A stretch of 60,827 nt of DNA from JBCDAP01 sp038747915 (GTDB taxonomy: Bacteria; Planctomycetota; Phycisphaerae; Phycisphaerales; UBA1924). The notes under the pieces were generated by a model. That model was given only the letters and a program-made list of their open reading frames with translations, was not told where the DNA came from and made no database searches. Below, in pieces: positions 16,195-25,710 of the stretch (its first letter is position 1; each line of letters opens with the position of its first letter). Made by a program: the position numbers and the translations under genes. Location of the stretch: the NCBI GenBank assembly GCA_038747915.1, contig JBCDJJ010000012.1, forward strand, positions 1 through 60,827, written 5' to 3'.

Positions 16195-18657
16195 ATGCTC
16201 CCAACCCCCTACGGACACTTCAGCGCCGACGGCCGGGCCTACCGCATCACCGACTACCGAACCCCGATGCCATGGGTCAACATCGTCTGCAACGGGCGCT
16301 ATGGCTTCGTCGTGAGCCAGACCGGCTCTGGGTTCTGCTGGCTCGACAACTCGCAGCTCAACGTGATCTCCCGGTGGGACATGGACATGGTGCTCGACCG
16401 CACCGGCCGGTTCCTCTATCTCGCCGATCTCGACGCCGGGCGCACCTGGTCGCTTTCCCCGGCCCCGTGTCTGCCCGCCTATGACCGGTACGAATGCGTG
16501 CATGAACCCGGTCGAACGACATTCAACACCGTGGCCGAGGACATCGAAGCGCAGTGGAGCCTCGCGGTCGCGCACGACGAGCAGGTCGAGGTGTGGCGTG
16601 TCACACTCACGAATCACGCGCACCGCACCCGCCGCCTGCGGCTCAGCTCGTACTTCGAGTGGTGCTGCGGCATGGCCCCCGACTTCAAGCGCGAGTTCCA
16701 CCGCTTGTTCATCACCACGGCGCATGATGCGGCGCGGCAGTCGATCACAGCGATCAAGAACATGTGGGATGTGCCGGTGCGTGATCCGAAGGAGCACTGG
16801 GGCAAGCCTTGGCCATACGCTGCAGCACATTCGGTCCTGGGTGAAGGCTTTGAACGACCCCTCGCCACAGCGGACAAGGCCATGTTCATGGGCCGGTATC
16901 AGCACGCGGCTTCACCCGGTGCGCTCGGGGCGGGCCACCCGCTCCATGAGGGCTTCGGCCGCTTCGCCGACCCGTGCGCCGCACTCGGCGGCGACCTGAC
17001 CCTCGCCCCTCGCGAATCGGTGACCGTGCATTTTCTCACAGCGATCGGTGCGAATACCGACGAGGTCGCCGGCGTGCTCGATCGGACCCGGACCGCGGCG
17101 TGGGCCGACGAGGTGGTCGACAGTGCGCCGGACCGGTGGGCCGACATCCTCGACCCATGCACCATCCGGTCTGACGAGCCGTCGTTCACTGTGCTCAACA
17201 GCACGTGGCTGCCCTACCAAGCGATCAGCGGCCGTCTGTGGGCGCGTACCGGCTACTACCAGCAGTCCGGCGCCTTCGGTTTTCGTGATCAGCTTCAGGA
17301 CAGCCAGGTCTGGCTGCCCCGCGACCCGGGCCAGTGCGCCGACCAGATCCGGCTGCACGCCCGGCACCAATTCGTCGATGGCTCGGTCTTCCACTGGTGG
17401 CACCCGCTCACCGAAGCCGGCATGCACGTCACGTGCTCCGACGATTACCTCTGGCTGCCCTTTGTCGTGGCCAACTATCTGAAGGAGACGGGCGAGTGGT
17501 CGCTCCTCGACGAGGTGGAGCCTTTCGTCGACGACGAGACCCCCGCGACGATCGCCGAGCACTGCCGCCGCGCCTTCGAGCGGTGCTTCTCCCGCTTCGG
17601 TACCCACGGCATGCCGCTGATCGGGGCCATGGACTGGAACGATGGCCTGTCGGCGCTCGGCGTCGAGGAGAAGGGCGAATCGGTCTGGCTCGCGTTCTTC
17701 CTGGTGGGCTTGCTCAAGGACTGGTCCGAGGTGCATGAGCGTCGCGGCGATCGCGAGCGCGCCGCCGAGTTCCTCGCGCGCCGCGATCAGTTGATCGAGG
17801 CGATCAACGCCGCAGCGTGGGATGGCGAGTGGTTCCGGCGCGCCACGACGGACGGTGGCGACTGGATCGGCACGAGCTCGAACACGTCCGGCCGGATCTT
17901 CCTCAACCCGCAGTCGTGGGCGATTCTGAACGAGGCCGCCCCCGAGTCGCGCCTCGAGGCGGCGTGGAACTCGGTGCAGCAGCACCTCATCCGCGACATG
18001 GGCCCGCTGCTGCTCGCCCCGGCGTACGACACGCCGGATCCATCGATCGGCTACATCACGCGGTACTACCCCGGTGGCCGGGAGAACGGCGGCGTCTACA
18101 TGCACGCGGCGACGTGGGCGCTCGCGGCGGCAGCGAAACGACGCGACGTGGCGAGTGTCGAGCGGATCTGGCGCGGCATCAGCCCGGCGCTCCGCGCGGA
18201 GGCCGATGTGGAGCGCTACCAGGCCGAGCCGTACGTCACGCCCGGCAACGTCGATGGGCCCGACTCGGGCCTGCCCGGGAAGGCGGGGTGGACGTGGTAC
18301 ACCGGCTCTGCAGCCTGGCTTAACCGGGTGAGTCTGGAGTGGATCGCCGGCATCCGCGCGACGTGGGATGCGTTGGTGATCGACCCGTGCCCGTTCCCGG
18401 CGCTGGGCGCGGTCGAGGTCACGCGTCTGTGGCGTAGCCGCACGCTCACGATCTGCTTCGACGCCGCGGACTTCAAGCCGGGCGTTGAGCCGCAGGTTCG
18501 CCTGAATGGAGAACCGCTGCCCGGTGGTGTACTCCACGAGCGCGATGTGCCCGCGGGCGGGGAGGCTCGAGTCGATGTCTCGTGGCTCGGCGTGGTTACA
18601 CGGCCAGCGGTTCCCGCTGCGGTCCCCGCACCAGCTCGTGCCGGCGCGGGCGCGTGA
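16195..18657 (+). CDS. GH94 disaccharide phosphorylase (cellobiose-phosphorylase type)
   Basis: With the ATG at 16195 (AGAAAG seven bases upstream) the protein has 820 residues, the usual length of cellobiose phosphorylases. It would cleave a beta-linked glucosyl disaccharide with phosphate to give a sugar 1-phosphate and a free sugar, saving ATP. The N-terminal beta-sandwich contains NIVCNGRYGFVVSQTGSGF. The (alpha/alpha)6 barrel contains GRLWARTGYYQQSGAFGFRD near residue 346, a family signature. The DWND motif carrying the catalytic Asp is at about residue 480. No signal peptide is present, so it acts in the cytoplasm on sugar brought in by the ABC transporter encoded 31 bases downstream. 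Cellobiose is the likeliest substrate, but laminaribiose or a chitobiose-type substrate cannot be ruled out by eye. Confidence 0.9.
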   Translation: MLPTPYGHFSADGRAYRITDYRTPMPWVNIVCNGRYGFVVSQTGSGFCWLDNSQLNVISRWDMDMVLDRTGRFLYLADLDAGRTWSLSPAPCLPAYDRYECVHEPGRTTFNTVAEDIEAQWSLAVAHDEQVEVWRVTLTNHAHRTRRLRLSSYFEWCCGMAPDFKREFHRLFITTAHDAARQSITAIKNMWDVPVRDPKEHWGKPWPYAAAHSVLGEGFERPLATADKAMFMGRYQHAASPGALGAGHPLHEGFGRFADPCAALGGDLTLAPRESVTVHFLTAIGANTDEVAGVLDRTRTAAWADEVVDSAPDRWADILDPCTIRSDEPSFTVLNSTWLPYQAISGRLWARTGYYQQSGAFGFRDQLQDSQVWLPRDPGQCADQIRLHARHQFVDGSVFHWWHPLTEAGMHVTCSDDYLWLPFVVANYLKETGEWSLLDEVEPFVDDETPATIAEHCRRAFERCFSRFGTHGMPLIGAMDWNDGLSALGVEEKGESVWLAFFLVGLLKDWSEVHERRGDRERAAEFLARRDQLIEAINAAAWDGEWFRRATTDGGDWIGTSSNTSGRIFLNPQSWAILNEAAPESRLEAAWNSVQQHLIRDMGPLLLAPAYDTPDPSIGYITRYYPGGRENGGVYMHAATWALAAAAKRRDVASVERIWRGISPALRAEADVERYQAEPYVTPGNVDGPDSGLPGKAGWTWYTGSAAWLNRVSLEWIAGIRATWDALVIDPCPFPALGAVEVTRLWRSRTLTICFDAADFKPGVEPQVRLNGEPLPGGVLHERDVPAGGEARVDVSWLGVVTRPAVPAAVPAPARAGAGA

Positions 18658-18688
18658 TCCTCTGCATCACCGCACCGGCGGCTCGGTC

Positions 18689-20044
18689 ATGACACGAGAC
18701 CCCATCACGCTCACCCGACGCGGCGCACTGGGTGCATTGGTCGCTGGCGGTGTGGGCTTTGCGCTGTTCGGACCGCGCGGCGCGCCGCCCGAGGCCGAGG
18801 GCAAGCTGGTGCTCCAGTACTGGGAGAAGTGGACGAGCAACGAGGGCGCGGCCATGAAGGCCATTGTCGACGCCTTCAATGCATCGCAGGACGAGATCTA
18901 CGTCAACTATTTCTCCATGAGTGGGATCGATCAGAAGGCGCTGATCGCGATCGCGGGCGGGCGTCCGCCGGACATCGTCGGGCTGTGGGCGTTCAACGTG
19001 CCCGCGTACGCCGAGGCCGGGGCGATCGAGCCACTCGACGACATGGCTCGCCAGCACGGCATCGAGCGCGAGAACTACGTTGACTCGCTCTGGCCGCTGC
19101 TGACGCACAACGGTCGGCTGTTCGCGATGACGAGCACCTGCGGGACGATCGCGATGTTTTACAACCGCGAGTTGTTCCGGGAGGTTGGGCTCGACCCGGA
19201 CCGCCCACCGCGAACGATCGCCGAGCTCGACGAGGCGGGCGACCGTCTGACCGCGCGCGACTCGAGCGGGAGTCTGACCAGGATCGGCTTCGTGCATGCA
19301 GAGCCCGGGTGGTGGCAGTGGAACTGGGGCTATCACTTTGGGGGGCACCTTCTCGACCGGGAGGCGAACCGTTGCCTGGCCTCGGAGCCCGAGCACATCG
19401 CCGGTCTCGAGTGGCTCGACGCGACCGCGGCTCGGCTCGGGGGAGCCCGCGCGGTCGACAGCTTCCGCTCGGGCTTCGGGACCTACTACTCGGCCCAGAA
19501 CTCCTTCCTTACCGGCCAGGTGGCGATGATCCAGCAGGGCCCGTGGATGGCCAACGTCATCAACGACTTCAGACCAGACATGGACTACGGTGTCGCGCCG
19601 TTTCCCGTGGAAGAATCCTTGTACGACCCCGACAACCCGATCGGTCTTGTCGATTCGGATGTGCTCATCATCCCCAAGGGTGCCAAAGATCCCGAGGCCT
19701 CGATGCGGTTCATCGCCTTCGTGCAGCGTCCGGAGAACATTCAGCACCTCGCCGCGGCGCACTGCAAGAATGCGCCGCTCAAGAACATGCCGGAGCAGTT
19801 CTACAGGGACCACAGGCACCGGGCCGTCGAGGTGCATGACCTCATTGCCAACAGCTCTCGGGGCTACACCCAGCCGCGGACGCGGGTCTGGCCGCAGTTC
19901 GAAGACGCGATGCGGGTGGCGTTCAACGCGGTCTGGGAACAGCGTTCGACCCCTGCGGAAGCGCTCGCCGGCGTCGACCGGCTCGTCCAGGCGCGGCTCG
20001 ATGATGTGGAGCGGAAGCGCCGGCTCAGGCGGGACCTCGCGTGA
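18689..20044 (+). CDS. Sugar ABC transporter substrate-binding protein
   Basis: The start ATG at 18689 gives 451 residues. The N-terminus TLTRRGALGALVAGG is a twin-arginine-like signal. The mature part is a family 1 extracellular solute-binding protein, with LQYWEKWTSNEGAAMKAIVD near its start and GQVAMIQQGPWMANVI in the middle, typical of MalE/UgpB-like sugar binders. It would capture an oligosaccharide in the periplasm and deliver it to the permeases. The stop overlaps the GTG start of the first permease by four bases (GTGA), which shows tight translational coupling. Upstream, the GH94 gene ends 31 bases before the start. Confidence 0.93.
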   Translation: MTRDPITLTRRGALGALVAGGVGFALFGPRGAPPEAEGKLVLQYWEKWTSNEGAAMKAIVDAFNASQDEIYVNYFSMSGIDQKALIAIAGGRPPDIVGLWAFNVPAYAEAGAIEPLDDMARQHGIERENYVDSLWPLLTHNGRLFAMTSTCGTIAMFYNRELFREVGLDPDRPPRTIAELDEAGDRLTARDSSGSLTRIGFVHAEPGWWQWNWGYHFGGHLLDREANRCLASEPEHIAGLEWLDATAARLGGARAVDSFRSGFGTYYSAQNSFLTGQVAMIQQGPWMANVINDFRPDMDYGVAPFPVEESLYDPDNPIGLVDSDVLIIPKGAKDPEASMRFIAFVQRPENIQHLAAAHCKNAPLKNMPEQFYRDHRHRAVEVHDLIANSSRGYTQPRTRVWPQFEDAMRVAFNAVWEQRSTPAEALAGVDRLVQARLDDVERKRRLRRDLA

Positions 20045-20967
20045 GCACACCGAACGCCATCAAGCGTGAGCTCACGGGCATCGCGTGGATCAGCCCGTGG
20101 CTGTTCGGCTTCCTCGCGTTCATGGTTCTCCCGATCGGGATGAGCATCTACTACTCGCTCACCGACTACCCGGTGATCGAGGCCCCTTTGTTCGTTGGTC
20201 TCGACAACTTCGCCGAGCTGATGCGAGACGAGATCTTCTGGCTGTCGGTGCGAAACACCGTGATCTACGCGGTCGTCTCGGTGCCGATCACCACGGCGCT
20301 CTCGATCGGGCTCGCTGCGCTCGTGAATCAGAAGCTGCCGGGCGTTGGGTTCTTCAAGGCGGCGATCTTTGTGCCCACGCTCGTGCCGCTCGTCGCGTCG
20401 GCGATGATCTGGATGTGGCTGTTCAACGGCGAGCTGGGGCTGATCAACCGGGGGGTGATGCTGATCGGGCTCGATCACGTGCTCGGGTTCTTCGTCGGTG
20501 AGTCGTCGTACGTCCCCGCGTGGCTGACGAGCGCAAGCTGGGTGATGGTGGCGCTCGTGCTGATGATCTGCTGGAGCGTCGGCCACCCGATGGTGATCTA
20601 CCTGGCCGCGATGCAGGATGTGCCGCGGTCGCTCTACGAGGCGGCCGAGATCGACGGCGCGGGGCCCGTGCGCCGCCTGTGGAACGTCACGCTCCCGGGG
20701 ATCTCGCCGGTGATCCTGTTCAACGTGATCACCGCGACGATCGGCGCGTGGCAGATCTTCGCGGTGCCCTACATCATGTTTGGCGACGGTGGGGGCCCTG
20801 GGCGCGCGGCCTACTTCTACACCTGGTACCTCTACGACAACGCCTTCCGGTTCCAGCGCATGGGTTACGCCTCGGCGCTGGCGTGGGTGCAGTTCCTGAT
20901 CATCTTGTTCTTCACCGCGATCATCATGCTCGCCTCGCGGCGGCTGGTGCATTACAGGGCGACCTGA
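20041..20967 (+). CDS. Sugar ABC transporter permease, MalF/UgpA type
   Basis: The 308-residue protein starts at a GTG that overlaps the stop of the binding-protein gene. It has about six hydrophobic segments, beginning with GIAWISPWLFGFLAFMVL. The conserved EAA loop YEAAEIDGAGPVRRLWNVTL, which contacts the ATPase, lies near residue 199. Together with the next gene it forms the membrane channel for uptake of a sugar. Confidence 0.93.
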   Translation: MSTPNAIKRELTGIAWISPWLFGFLAFMVLPIGMSIYYSLTDYPVIEAPLFVGLDNFAELMRDEIFWLSVRNTVIYAVVSVPITTALSIGLAALVNQKLPGVGFFKAAIFVPTLVPLVASAMIWMWLFNGELGLINRGVMLIGLDHVLGFFVGESSYVPAWLTSASWVMVALVLMICWSVGHPMVIYLAAMQDVPRSLYEAAEIDGAGPVRRLWNVTLPGISPVILFNVITATIGAWQIFAVPYIMFGDGGGPGRAAYFYTWYLYDNAFRFQRMGYASALAWVQFLIILFFTAIIMLASRRLVHYRAT

Positions 20968-20968
20968 G

Positions 20969-21871
20969 ATGGCCACGATGCGCACACAGCGGGTCTCGCG
21001 GCTCGCCGGTAAATCGGCCTCTTTCGTGGTGCTCGCCGCGCTCGCCGCGCTGTTCATCCTGCCGCTGCTCTGGATGATGGCCACGTCGATGTTGCCGATC
21101 GATCAGGCGCTCTCGAGCGAGTTGCGGTTCTTGCCGAAGCCCGAGGAGGGCGGCGGGCTGGTCGAATCGGTCGAGCTCGCCGCGGCGCAAGCCGCCGAGA
21201 ACTACCCCACGGTTTGGAACGACCCGATCGTGACCTTTCCGCTGTACCTGCGGAACACGCTGATCGTGGCGGGGCTGAGCGTGATCGGCATGGTGCTCTC
21301 GAGCGCGATCGCAGCGTACGGGTTCGCACGGGTGCGGTGGCGGTACCGCGAGCGGTTCTTCTGGCTTGTGCTCGCGACCATGATGATCCCGTTCCCGGTG
21401 CTGATGGTGCCGCTGTTCATGATCTTCTCGGAGCTGGGGTGGGTGGGCACGCTCCGCCCGCTGTGGGTCCCAGCGTGGTTCGCCAACGGGTTCAATGTCT
21501 TCATGCTGCGTCAGTTCTTCCGCGCGATCCCGCAGGACCTCGACGAGGCCGCCCGGATCGATGGGTGCGGGCACATCGGTATTTTCCGTCACATCATCGT
21601 GCCGCTTTCGCTTGCGCCGCTCGGGCTGGTCGCGGTGTTCCACTTCATGTTTGTGTGGAACGACTTCCTCGGACCGCTGGTCTTCCTGACCGATCAGAGC
21701 AAGTTCACGCTCGCGCTCGGGCTTCAGCTCTACCAATCGCAGTCGGGCAGCACCCCGTGGAACCTGCTCATGGCCGCCAGCACGATGATGGTGCTCCCGG
21801 TGCTCCTGGTGTTCATCCTGCTCCAGGATTCGTTCCTCCGGGGTGGGTCAACCGAGGGGCTCAAGGAGTAG
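20969..21871 (+). CDS. Sugar ABC transporter permease, MalG/UgpE type
   Basis: The 300-residue protein begins one base after the previous stop. It has six likely membrane segments and the EAA loop DEAARIDGCGHIGIFRHIIV near residue 192. A periplasmic loop of about 70 residues after the first helix is normal for MalG-like permeases. No ATP-binding gene follows; the operon ends here. The ATPase must therefore be encoded elsewhere, as with shared MsmK/UgpC-type ATPases. Confidence 0.92.
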   Translation: MATMRTQRVSRLAGKSASFVVLAALAALFILPLLWMMATSMLPIDQALSSELRFLPKPEEGGGLVESVELAAAQAAENYPTVWNDPIVTFPLYLRNTLIVAGLSVIGMVLSSAIAAYGFARVRWRYRERFFWLVLATMMIPFPVLMVPLFMIFSELGWVGTLRPLWVPAWFANGFNVFMLRQFFRAIPQDLDEAARIDGCGHIGIFRHIIVPLSLAPLGLVAVFHFMFVWNDFLGPLVFLTDQSKFTLALGLQLYQSQSGSTPWNLLMAASTMMVLPVLLVFILLQDSFLRGGSTEGLKE

Positions 21872-22207
21872 CGAAGCGCCACGAAGATCGTGTGGGGAGA
21901 GGACGTCGATCCACGCCCCGGAGGGCGTGGAGGTGCTCCAGCGGGGTCCGTCATCGCTCTCGCGGACCGAACGCCACCCGGACTCACGGATGAAGCGATT
22001 TACTTCACCATCTTGGTCTCTTCATTTTCGCGTGCAGGGCGTCTCAGTGGTTGACCGAGACATGAGGCGCGGGCAGGATGTAAGCGATTTCTTTGCTGGT
22101 TCCGGGCGATCCGTCCCGCACAATGCGAGGGTCGGCCCGAGGAGATTTCCATCGCCGCATCGTCAGCGGCGTCGATCCCGATCGCCCCCGAGTGAGAGGC
22201 TCGTTCC
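21872..22207. other. Intergenic region: 3' hairpin of the ABC operon, promoter and operator of the next gene
   Basis: No gene is seen. CCACGCCC (21911-21918) and GGGCGTGG (21923-21930) form a perfect 8-base hairpin without a T run, probably a 3' end structure. TGAAG and CTTCA (21991-22007) form an inverted repeat with an AAGCGATTT core. The clear operator at 22079 follows. Confidence 0.6.
22079..22092. promoter_or_regulatory. LacI-type operator candidate (TGTAAGCGATTTCT)
   Basis: The site matches the LacI-family consensus at all fixed positions except the last base. TTGACC at 22051-22056 could be a -35, placing the operator at the -10/start region of the secreted-protein gene at 22208. Confidence 0.5.
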
Positions 22208-24427
22208 ATGACTAAAGCGTTTTCGTTCTCAGTGGCCTCTGCCGTCGCCGTGCTCGCCGGTGCGAGCACCAGTGCGCTCGGCCAGACCGGCGCCTGCTGC
22301 ACGTTGCTCGATCTCTCATGCACTGATGGCGTGCTGGAAACCGCGTGCGACGGCACGTTCTTCGAGGGCGAGGCGTGCATCGGTGGATCGCCTTGCGACG
22401 ACCTGAGCGGCGCCCAGCGCGACCTCTTCAACGGCGGCTTCGAGATCCCCGATGTGCTTTTCGGCCCGTCTTCCGCTGAAGGCTGGAACTTCATCGCGTT
22501 CGAGGGTGGCGACCCTGGCCCGTCCGGCGATTTCGTACTTCGCCGCACAGCGACCGATGCGTTCACCCCCGCCAACCCGCTGATCCGCTCGGGCCAGGCC
22601 TCACTCATGCTGCGTGGTGGCAACGTGGCGAGCGCCTTCCTTGGGGCCGTCCTCTCCAACGGCGGCGGTGGCGATATCGGTGCGATCGACCGTCGGCTGG
22701 GCTTCGAGTCGTTCGGGCAAGAGATCCGCATTACGGGCTATTTCGCGGTGCCAGCGGATGCGCCGTGGCAGATCATCAGCCCGTCGATTCAGCCCGAGTT
22801 CCGAGTGTCGGCGCAGGGCGATGCCTTCCGGATCGATGGCGGCGCAACCGTCGCGGCGCAGCTCAACCTGATCGTCCCCGTGAGCCAGGGCGGCACCGGG
22901 CACACCAACGGCGAGTGGCGCCGGTTCGAACTCGTGATCGACTACTGGCTGATCGAGCAGCTGCTCAACCGTCAGCTCAACGGCTTCGCGGCGCCGACCG
23001 GTTTGCCCGACCAGTTCGACATCATCCCCTTCCTCTTCAATGGCCCAAGCCTCTTGGAGGAGACCGGCGTGGTGTACTTCGACGACTTCTCGTACGAGTT
23101 CACCAACGGTGACCCCGAAACACCCGGCGACCCCTCGCCGCCCGCCACCGTGTGGGGCGATCGCCAGGTCAATGTCCAGGTTGAAGAAGACCCGAGCGTG
23201 ACCGAGGCGCCGATCGAGGTGTCCTTCAACGCGGTTGACCCGGTCGGCCCGCCCTTGCTGCTGACCGGCTCGACGGGCATCTTCGCGTCCTCGTTCATTG
23301 AGACCGTTGATGCGGCGGGTGGTCTGTCCACGCCGCCCAACAACCTCCTCGCCTGGAACTTCGACTCCGACGGCCTCCGCGGCGAGTCGTGGACCACGGT
23401 CAACATCCTCGACCGCGTGCCGGGGTACGACGATCCGGCGACCGGGCAGTTCCAGTTCACCACCGGGTGGCACGGCTACCCGGTGACGTGGTCGGATGTC
23501 GTCGTGAACGGGCGCCTCAAGGCCCGCGTACAGGACGACGAGGGCGGGACCTTTAACATCGCCGGCGCGACCGGTTCCGCGTCGCCCGCTGGCACCGTGG
23601 TGGTGACCGCGCCGAGCTACGAGGCCACGACCTTTGACGAGCCCACGTACACCTCCGCGGATGTGCAGGCTCGGTTCTTGGACACTCTCGACGGTGCGCC
23701 CGCTGATACGCGCGGCGAGGTCGAGATCGATGTCGCGGGCACCTATCCGAGCGGTGCCGCGACGTTCACCGGCACGCGTGACTACAACGTTGACCCCGTG
23801 GTCGGTTCAACCACTAGCTTCTACACCTACACCTTCGATGTGGACTCGGCGATCACGCTCACGGGCGAGTTCCGTCTCGCGACGCTCGAATCGATCTTCG
23901 GTGTACCCGGTGATTCTCAGTCGCTTGTGGTGTCGGTCAACGGCACCGAAGTGGACCTCCGAGATGTCACGCCGGGTAGCACCATCTTCGGCACCCCGGT
24001 CGCTTTCGCGGTCGGTGAGACCATCACCGTTGAGAACGCGACCAGCCCGGGCCTCGATGCCGCGACCGGTGAGGATTCAGCCGACGAGGCACCGACGATC
24101 GCCCTCACCCTCGATGCTCTGACCGGCGCCGCCGGCGCACTCGAGGTGCAGGGCACACTCGGTGTCGACGGCACGGCTGAGGTGTGGGTCGCGTGGGCGG
24201 ATGCCCCGGGTGTGCTGTCGACCTCGACCTCGATCGATGCGACGTTTACGGTGACCGCGACCGAGCCTACGAGCTGCACCAGCGATCTCGTCGCGCCGCT
24301 GCTCGCGACCGATGCTTTCGATCTCGCGAGCGGTCTCGACGGGTTCGATGCGGACGGCGACGGCATGTTCACGGTTGACGATGTCAACGCGGTGATTGCC
24401 GGCGTCGCGGCCGGATGCCTGCCGTAA
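22208..24427 (+). CDS. Large secreted protein with Cys-rich N-terminal motif and dockerin-like tail
   Basis: The 739-residue protein has a signal peptide cleaved near SALGQ (residue 25). A short Cys-rich segment follows (TGACCTLLDLSC, then further Cys ending SPCDD), a pattern seen at the start of many planctomycete exported proteins. The body is beta-rich, with a possible carbohydrate-binding domain at residues 70-300 and Ig-like or cadherin-like repeats after that. The C-terminus DADGDGMFTVDDVNAVIAG, ending in GCLP, is a dockerin-like calcium-binding tail. No catalytic motif is recognised; a binding or scaffold role is inferred. An operator lies 116 bases upstream and a strong terminator lies downstream. 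Confidence 0.72.
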   Translation: MTKAFSFSVASAVAVLAGASTSALGQTGACCTLLDLSCTDGVLETACDGTFFEGEACIGGSPCDDLSGAQRDLFNGGFEIPDVLFGPSSAEGWNFIAFEGGDPGPSGDFVLRRTATDAFTPANPLIRSGQASLMLRGGNVASAFLGAVLSNGGGGDIGAIDRRLGFESFGQEIRITGYFAVPADAPWQIISPSIQPEFRVSAQGDAFRIDGGATVAAQLNLIVPVSQGGTGHTNGEWRRFELVIDYWLIEQLLNRQLNGFAAPTGLPDQFDIIPFLFNGPSLLEETGVVYFDDFSYEFTNGDPETPGDPSPPATVWGDRQVNVQVEEDPSVTEAPIEVSFNAVDPVGPPLLLTGSTGIFASSFIETVDAAGGLSTPPNNLLAWNFDSDGLRGESWTTVNILDRVPGYDDPATGQFQFTTGWHGYPVTWSDVVVNGRLKARVQDDEGGTFNIAGATGSASPAGTVVVTAPSYEATTFDEPTYTSADVQARFLDTLDGAPADTRGEVEIDVAGTYPSGAATFTGTRDYNVDPVVGSTTSFYTYTFDVDSAITLTGEFRLATLESIFGVPGDSQSLVVSVNGTEVDLRDVTPGSTIFGTPVAFAVGETITVENATSPGLDAATGEDSADEAPTIALTLDALTGAAGALEVQGTLGVDGTAEVWVAWADAPGVLSTSTSIDATFTVTATEPTSCTSDLVAPLLATDAFDLASGLDGFDADGDGMFTVDDVNAVIAGVAAGCLP

Positions 24428-24471
24428 GCCGCAACATCGGATCGCCTCGGAACACCGTACATGCCCCCACG

Positions 24472-24497
24472 CGCCCCGGTACTGCCGGGGCGTTTTT
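24472..24497 (+). terminator. Rho-independent terminator
   Basis: CGCCCCGG (24472-24479) and CCGGGGCG (24485-24492) form a perfect 8-base stem around TACTG, followed by five T residues. It lies 45 bases after the stop of the secreted-protein gene. Confidence 0.9.
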
Positions 24498-24561
24498 CAT
24501 TGGGGCGACTCGCATCGAGCGTGCGCTCGCTCGCGCGCGCAGCCGGAGCGTCGGGAACGAG

Positions 24562-25605
24562 TCAGTCCGGTTCGCGAAGGCCGGGGCCGCCGCCGAAGTC
24601 GATCCCGCGGAGGCCGCCCCGTGTCCACCGGTATCGCACGTAGAGTGCATCGAATGGGCGCCGGGGCATGCTCTGGACCGTTCCGATATAGAGCGTCCCG
24701 AAGATCTGTCCGAAGTACCGCGTGAAAGGTGTTCTGCCGTTCGGATCCGCGGGGCTCGCGCCCTCGTTCGCATCGGCGGTGGCCCGGAACCGGGTTGAGC
24801 CATCGAACATCAGCACGGGGATTACCGCGTCGGGCGAGGCCCACGGGATGAACTCACCGGAGTGGAACTGCATCAGCTCGTGCATCCAGACCTTCTGCGC
24901 GGGAGAGCGCACTTCGCCCTGGCGCCGCTGTCTGTAGAAGGGCGACCGAAACGAGACCGCCATCGGCCCGTCCTCGTAGACACCCGCGATGGGGTTGTAG
25001 TTGTCCTGGGTGTCGGCTGTGAAGGTCGCGGGCACGCTGTAGTACGAGGAGAGGTAGCGGTAGAACCGTGCTGTCTCCGCGTCGTAGTCGGGACCGAGGA
25101 TGGCATCGGCATCTCCACCTTGGAGTGCAGCGATGCTTTCATCACGCGGGCAGACCGAGACACCGCGGTACTGGCGCTCGCCGATGTAGTTGAACAGCAC
25201 GAGGTTGGTGCCGAACTCGTTGTGCTCGTTCAAGTTGGTGTCGATGGGCACCGCACTGGGCCAGATGTCTTCCATCATCGCGTACGTCTGGAGAACGCGC
25301 GCCTGCCAATCGTTCTGGGCCGGGCTGTACCGGCTCACCAGATCCTCGGTCGGTCCGATGAACTCACCATCTTCTGTATGCCAGCTCAGCGCGGCGATCG
25401 TGTCATCTTCGTCGACCGCGTACGCCGCCCCGGCCTGGCCGAAGGTGCGCTGATTCGAGAGGCACTGCACGCGTGCCGCTGCATCGCGGGCATTCGCCAG
25501 CGTTGGCAACAGCAGACTGATCAGCACCGAGATCACCGCGACCACGACCAGCAACTCGATCAGTGTGAACCCACGCGGCTTGCGCGTGCGAGACGGCCTC
25601 ATCAT
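24562..25605 (-). CDS. Prepilin-like (pseudopilin) protein, second copy
   Basis: The protein has about 347 residues. After a basic leader (SRTRKPRG) comes FTLIELLVVVAVISVLISLL, the prepilin cleavage site with its helix and with the canonical Gly at -1. The globular part includes QCLSNQRTFGQAGAAYAVDE, the usual N-terminal heptad region of this planctomycete family. Near the C-terminus the segment VIPVLMFDGSTRF keeps the DG, but the His ten residues before it is a Pro. The start is uncertain among ATGs at 25617, 25605 and 25602; GGGGTCGGGC upstream favours 25605. It lies between the terminator and a secreted protein gene on the same strand. Confidence 0.83.
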   Translation of the reverse strand: MMRPSRTRKPRGFTLIELLVVVAVISVLISLLLPTLANARDAAARVQCLSNQRTFGQAGAAYAVDEDDTIAALSWHTEDGEFIGPTEDLVSRYSPAQNDWQARVLQTYAMMEDIWPSAVPIDTNLNEHNEFGTNLVLFNYIGERQYRGVSVCPRDESIAALQGGDADAILGPDYDAETARFYRYLSSYYSVPATFTADTQDNYNPIAGVYEDGPMAVSFRSPFYRQRRQGEVRSPAQKVWMHELMQFHSGEFIPWASPDAVIPVLMFDGSTRFRATADANEGASPADPNGRTPFTRYFGQIFGTLYIGTVQSMPRRPFDALYVRYRWTRGGLRGIDFGGGPGLREPD

Positions 25606-25710
25606 GCCCGACCCCATGGAGAGCGAGCAGCCGCCCCCGCGGCTGCCCTTGTCAAGGATTGTATGTCTATGTCAATCAAGGTGTTGAGGGCACGCCAGGC
25701 GCGGTGCCAA

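Noticed and set aside
16912..18537. Long minus-strand open frame inside the GH94 gene
   Set aside because: It lies fully inside a well-supported phosphorylase gene and has no recognisable motif or ribosome site.
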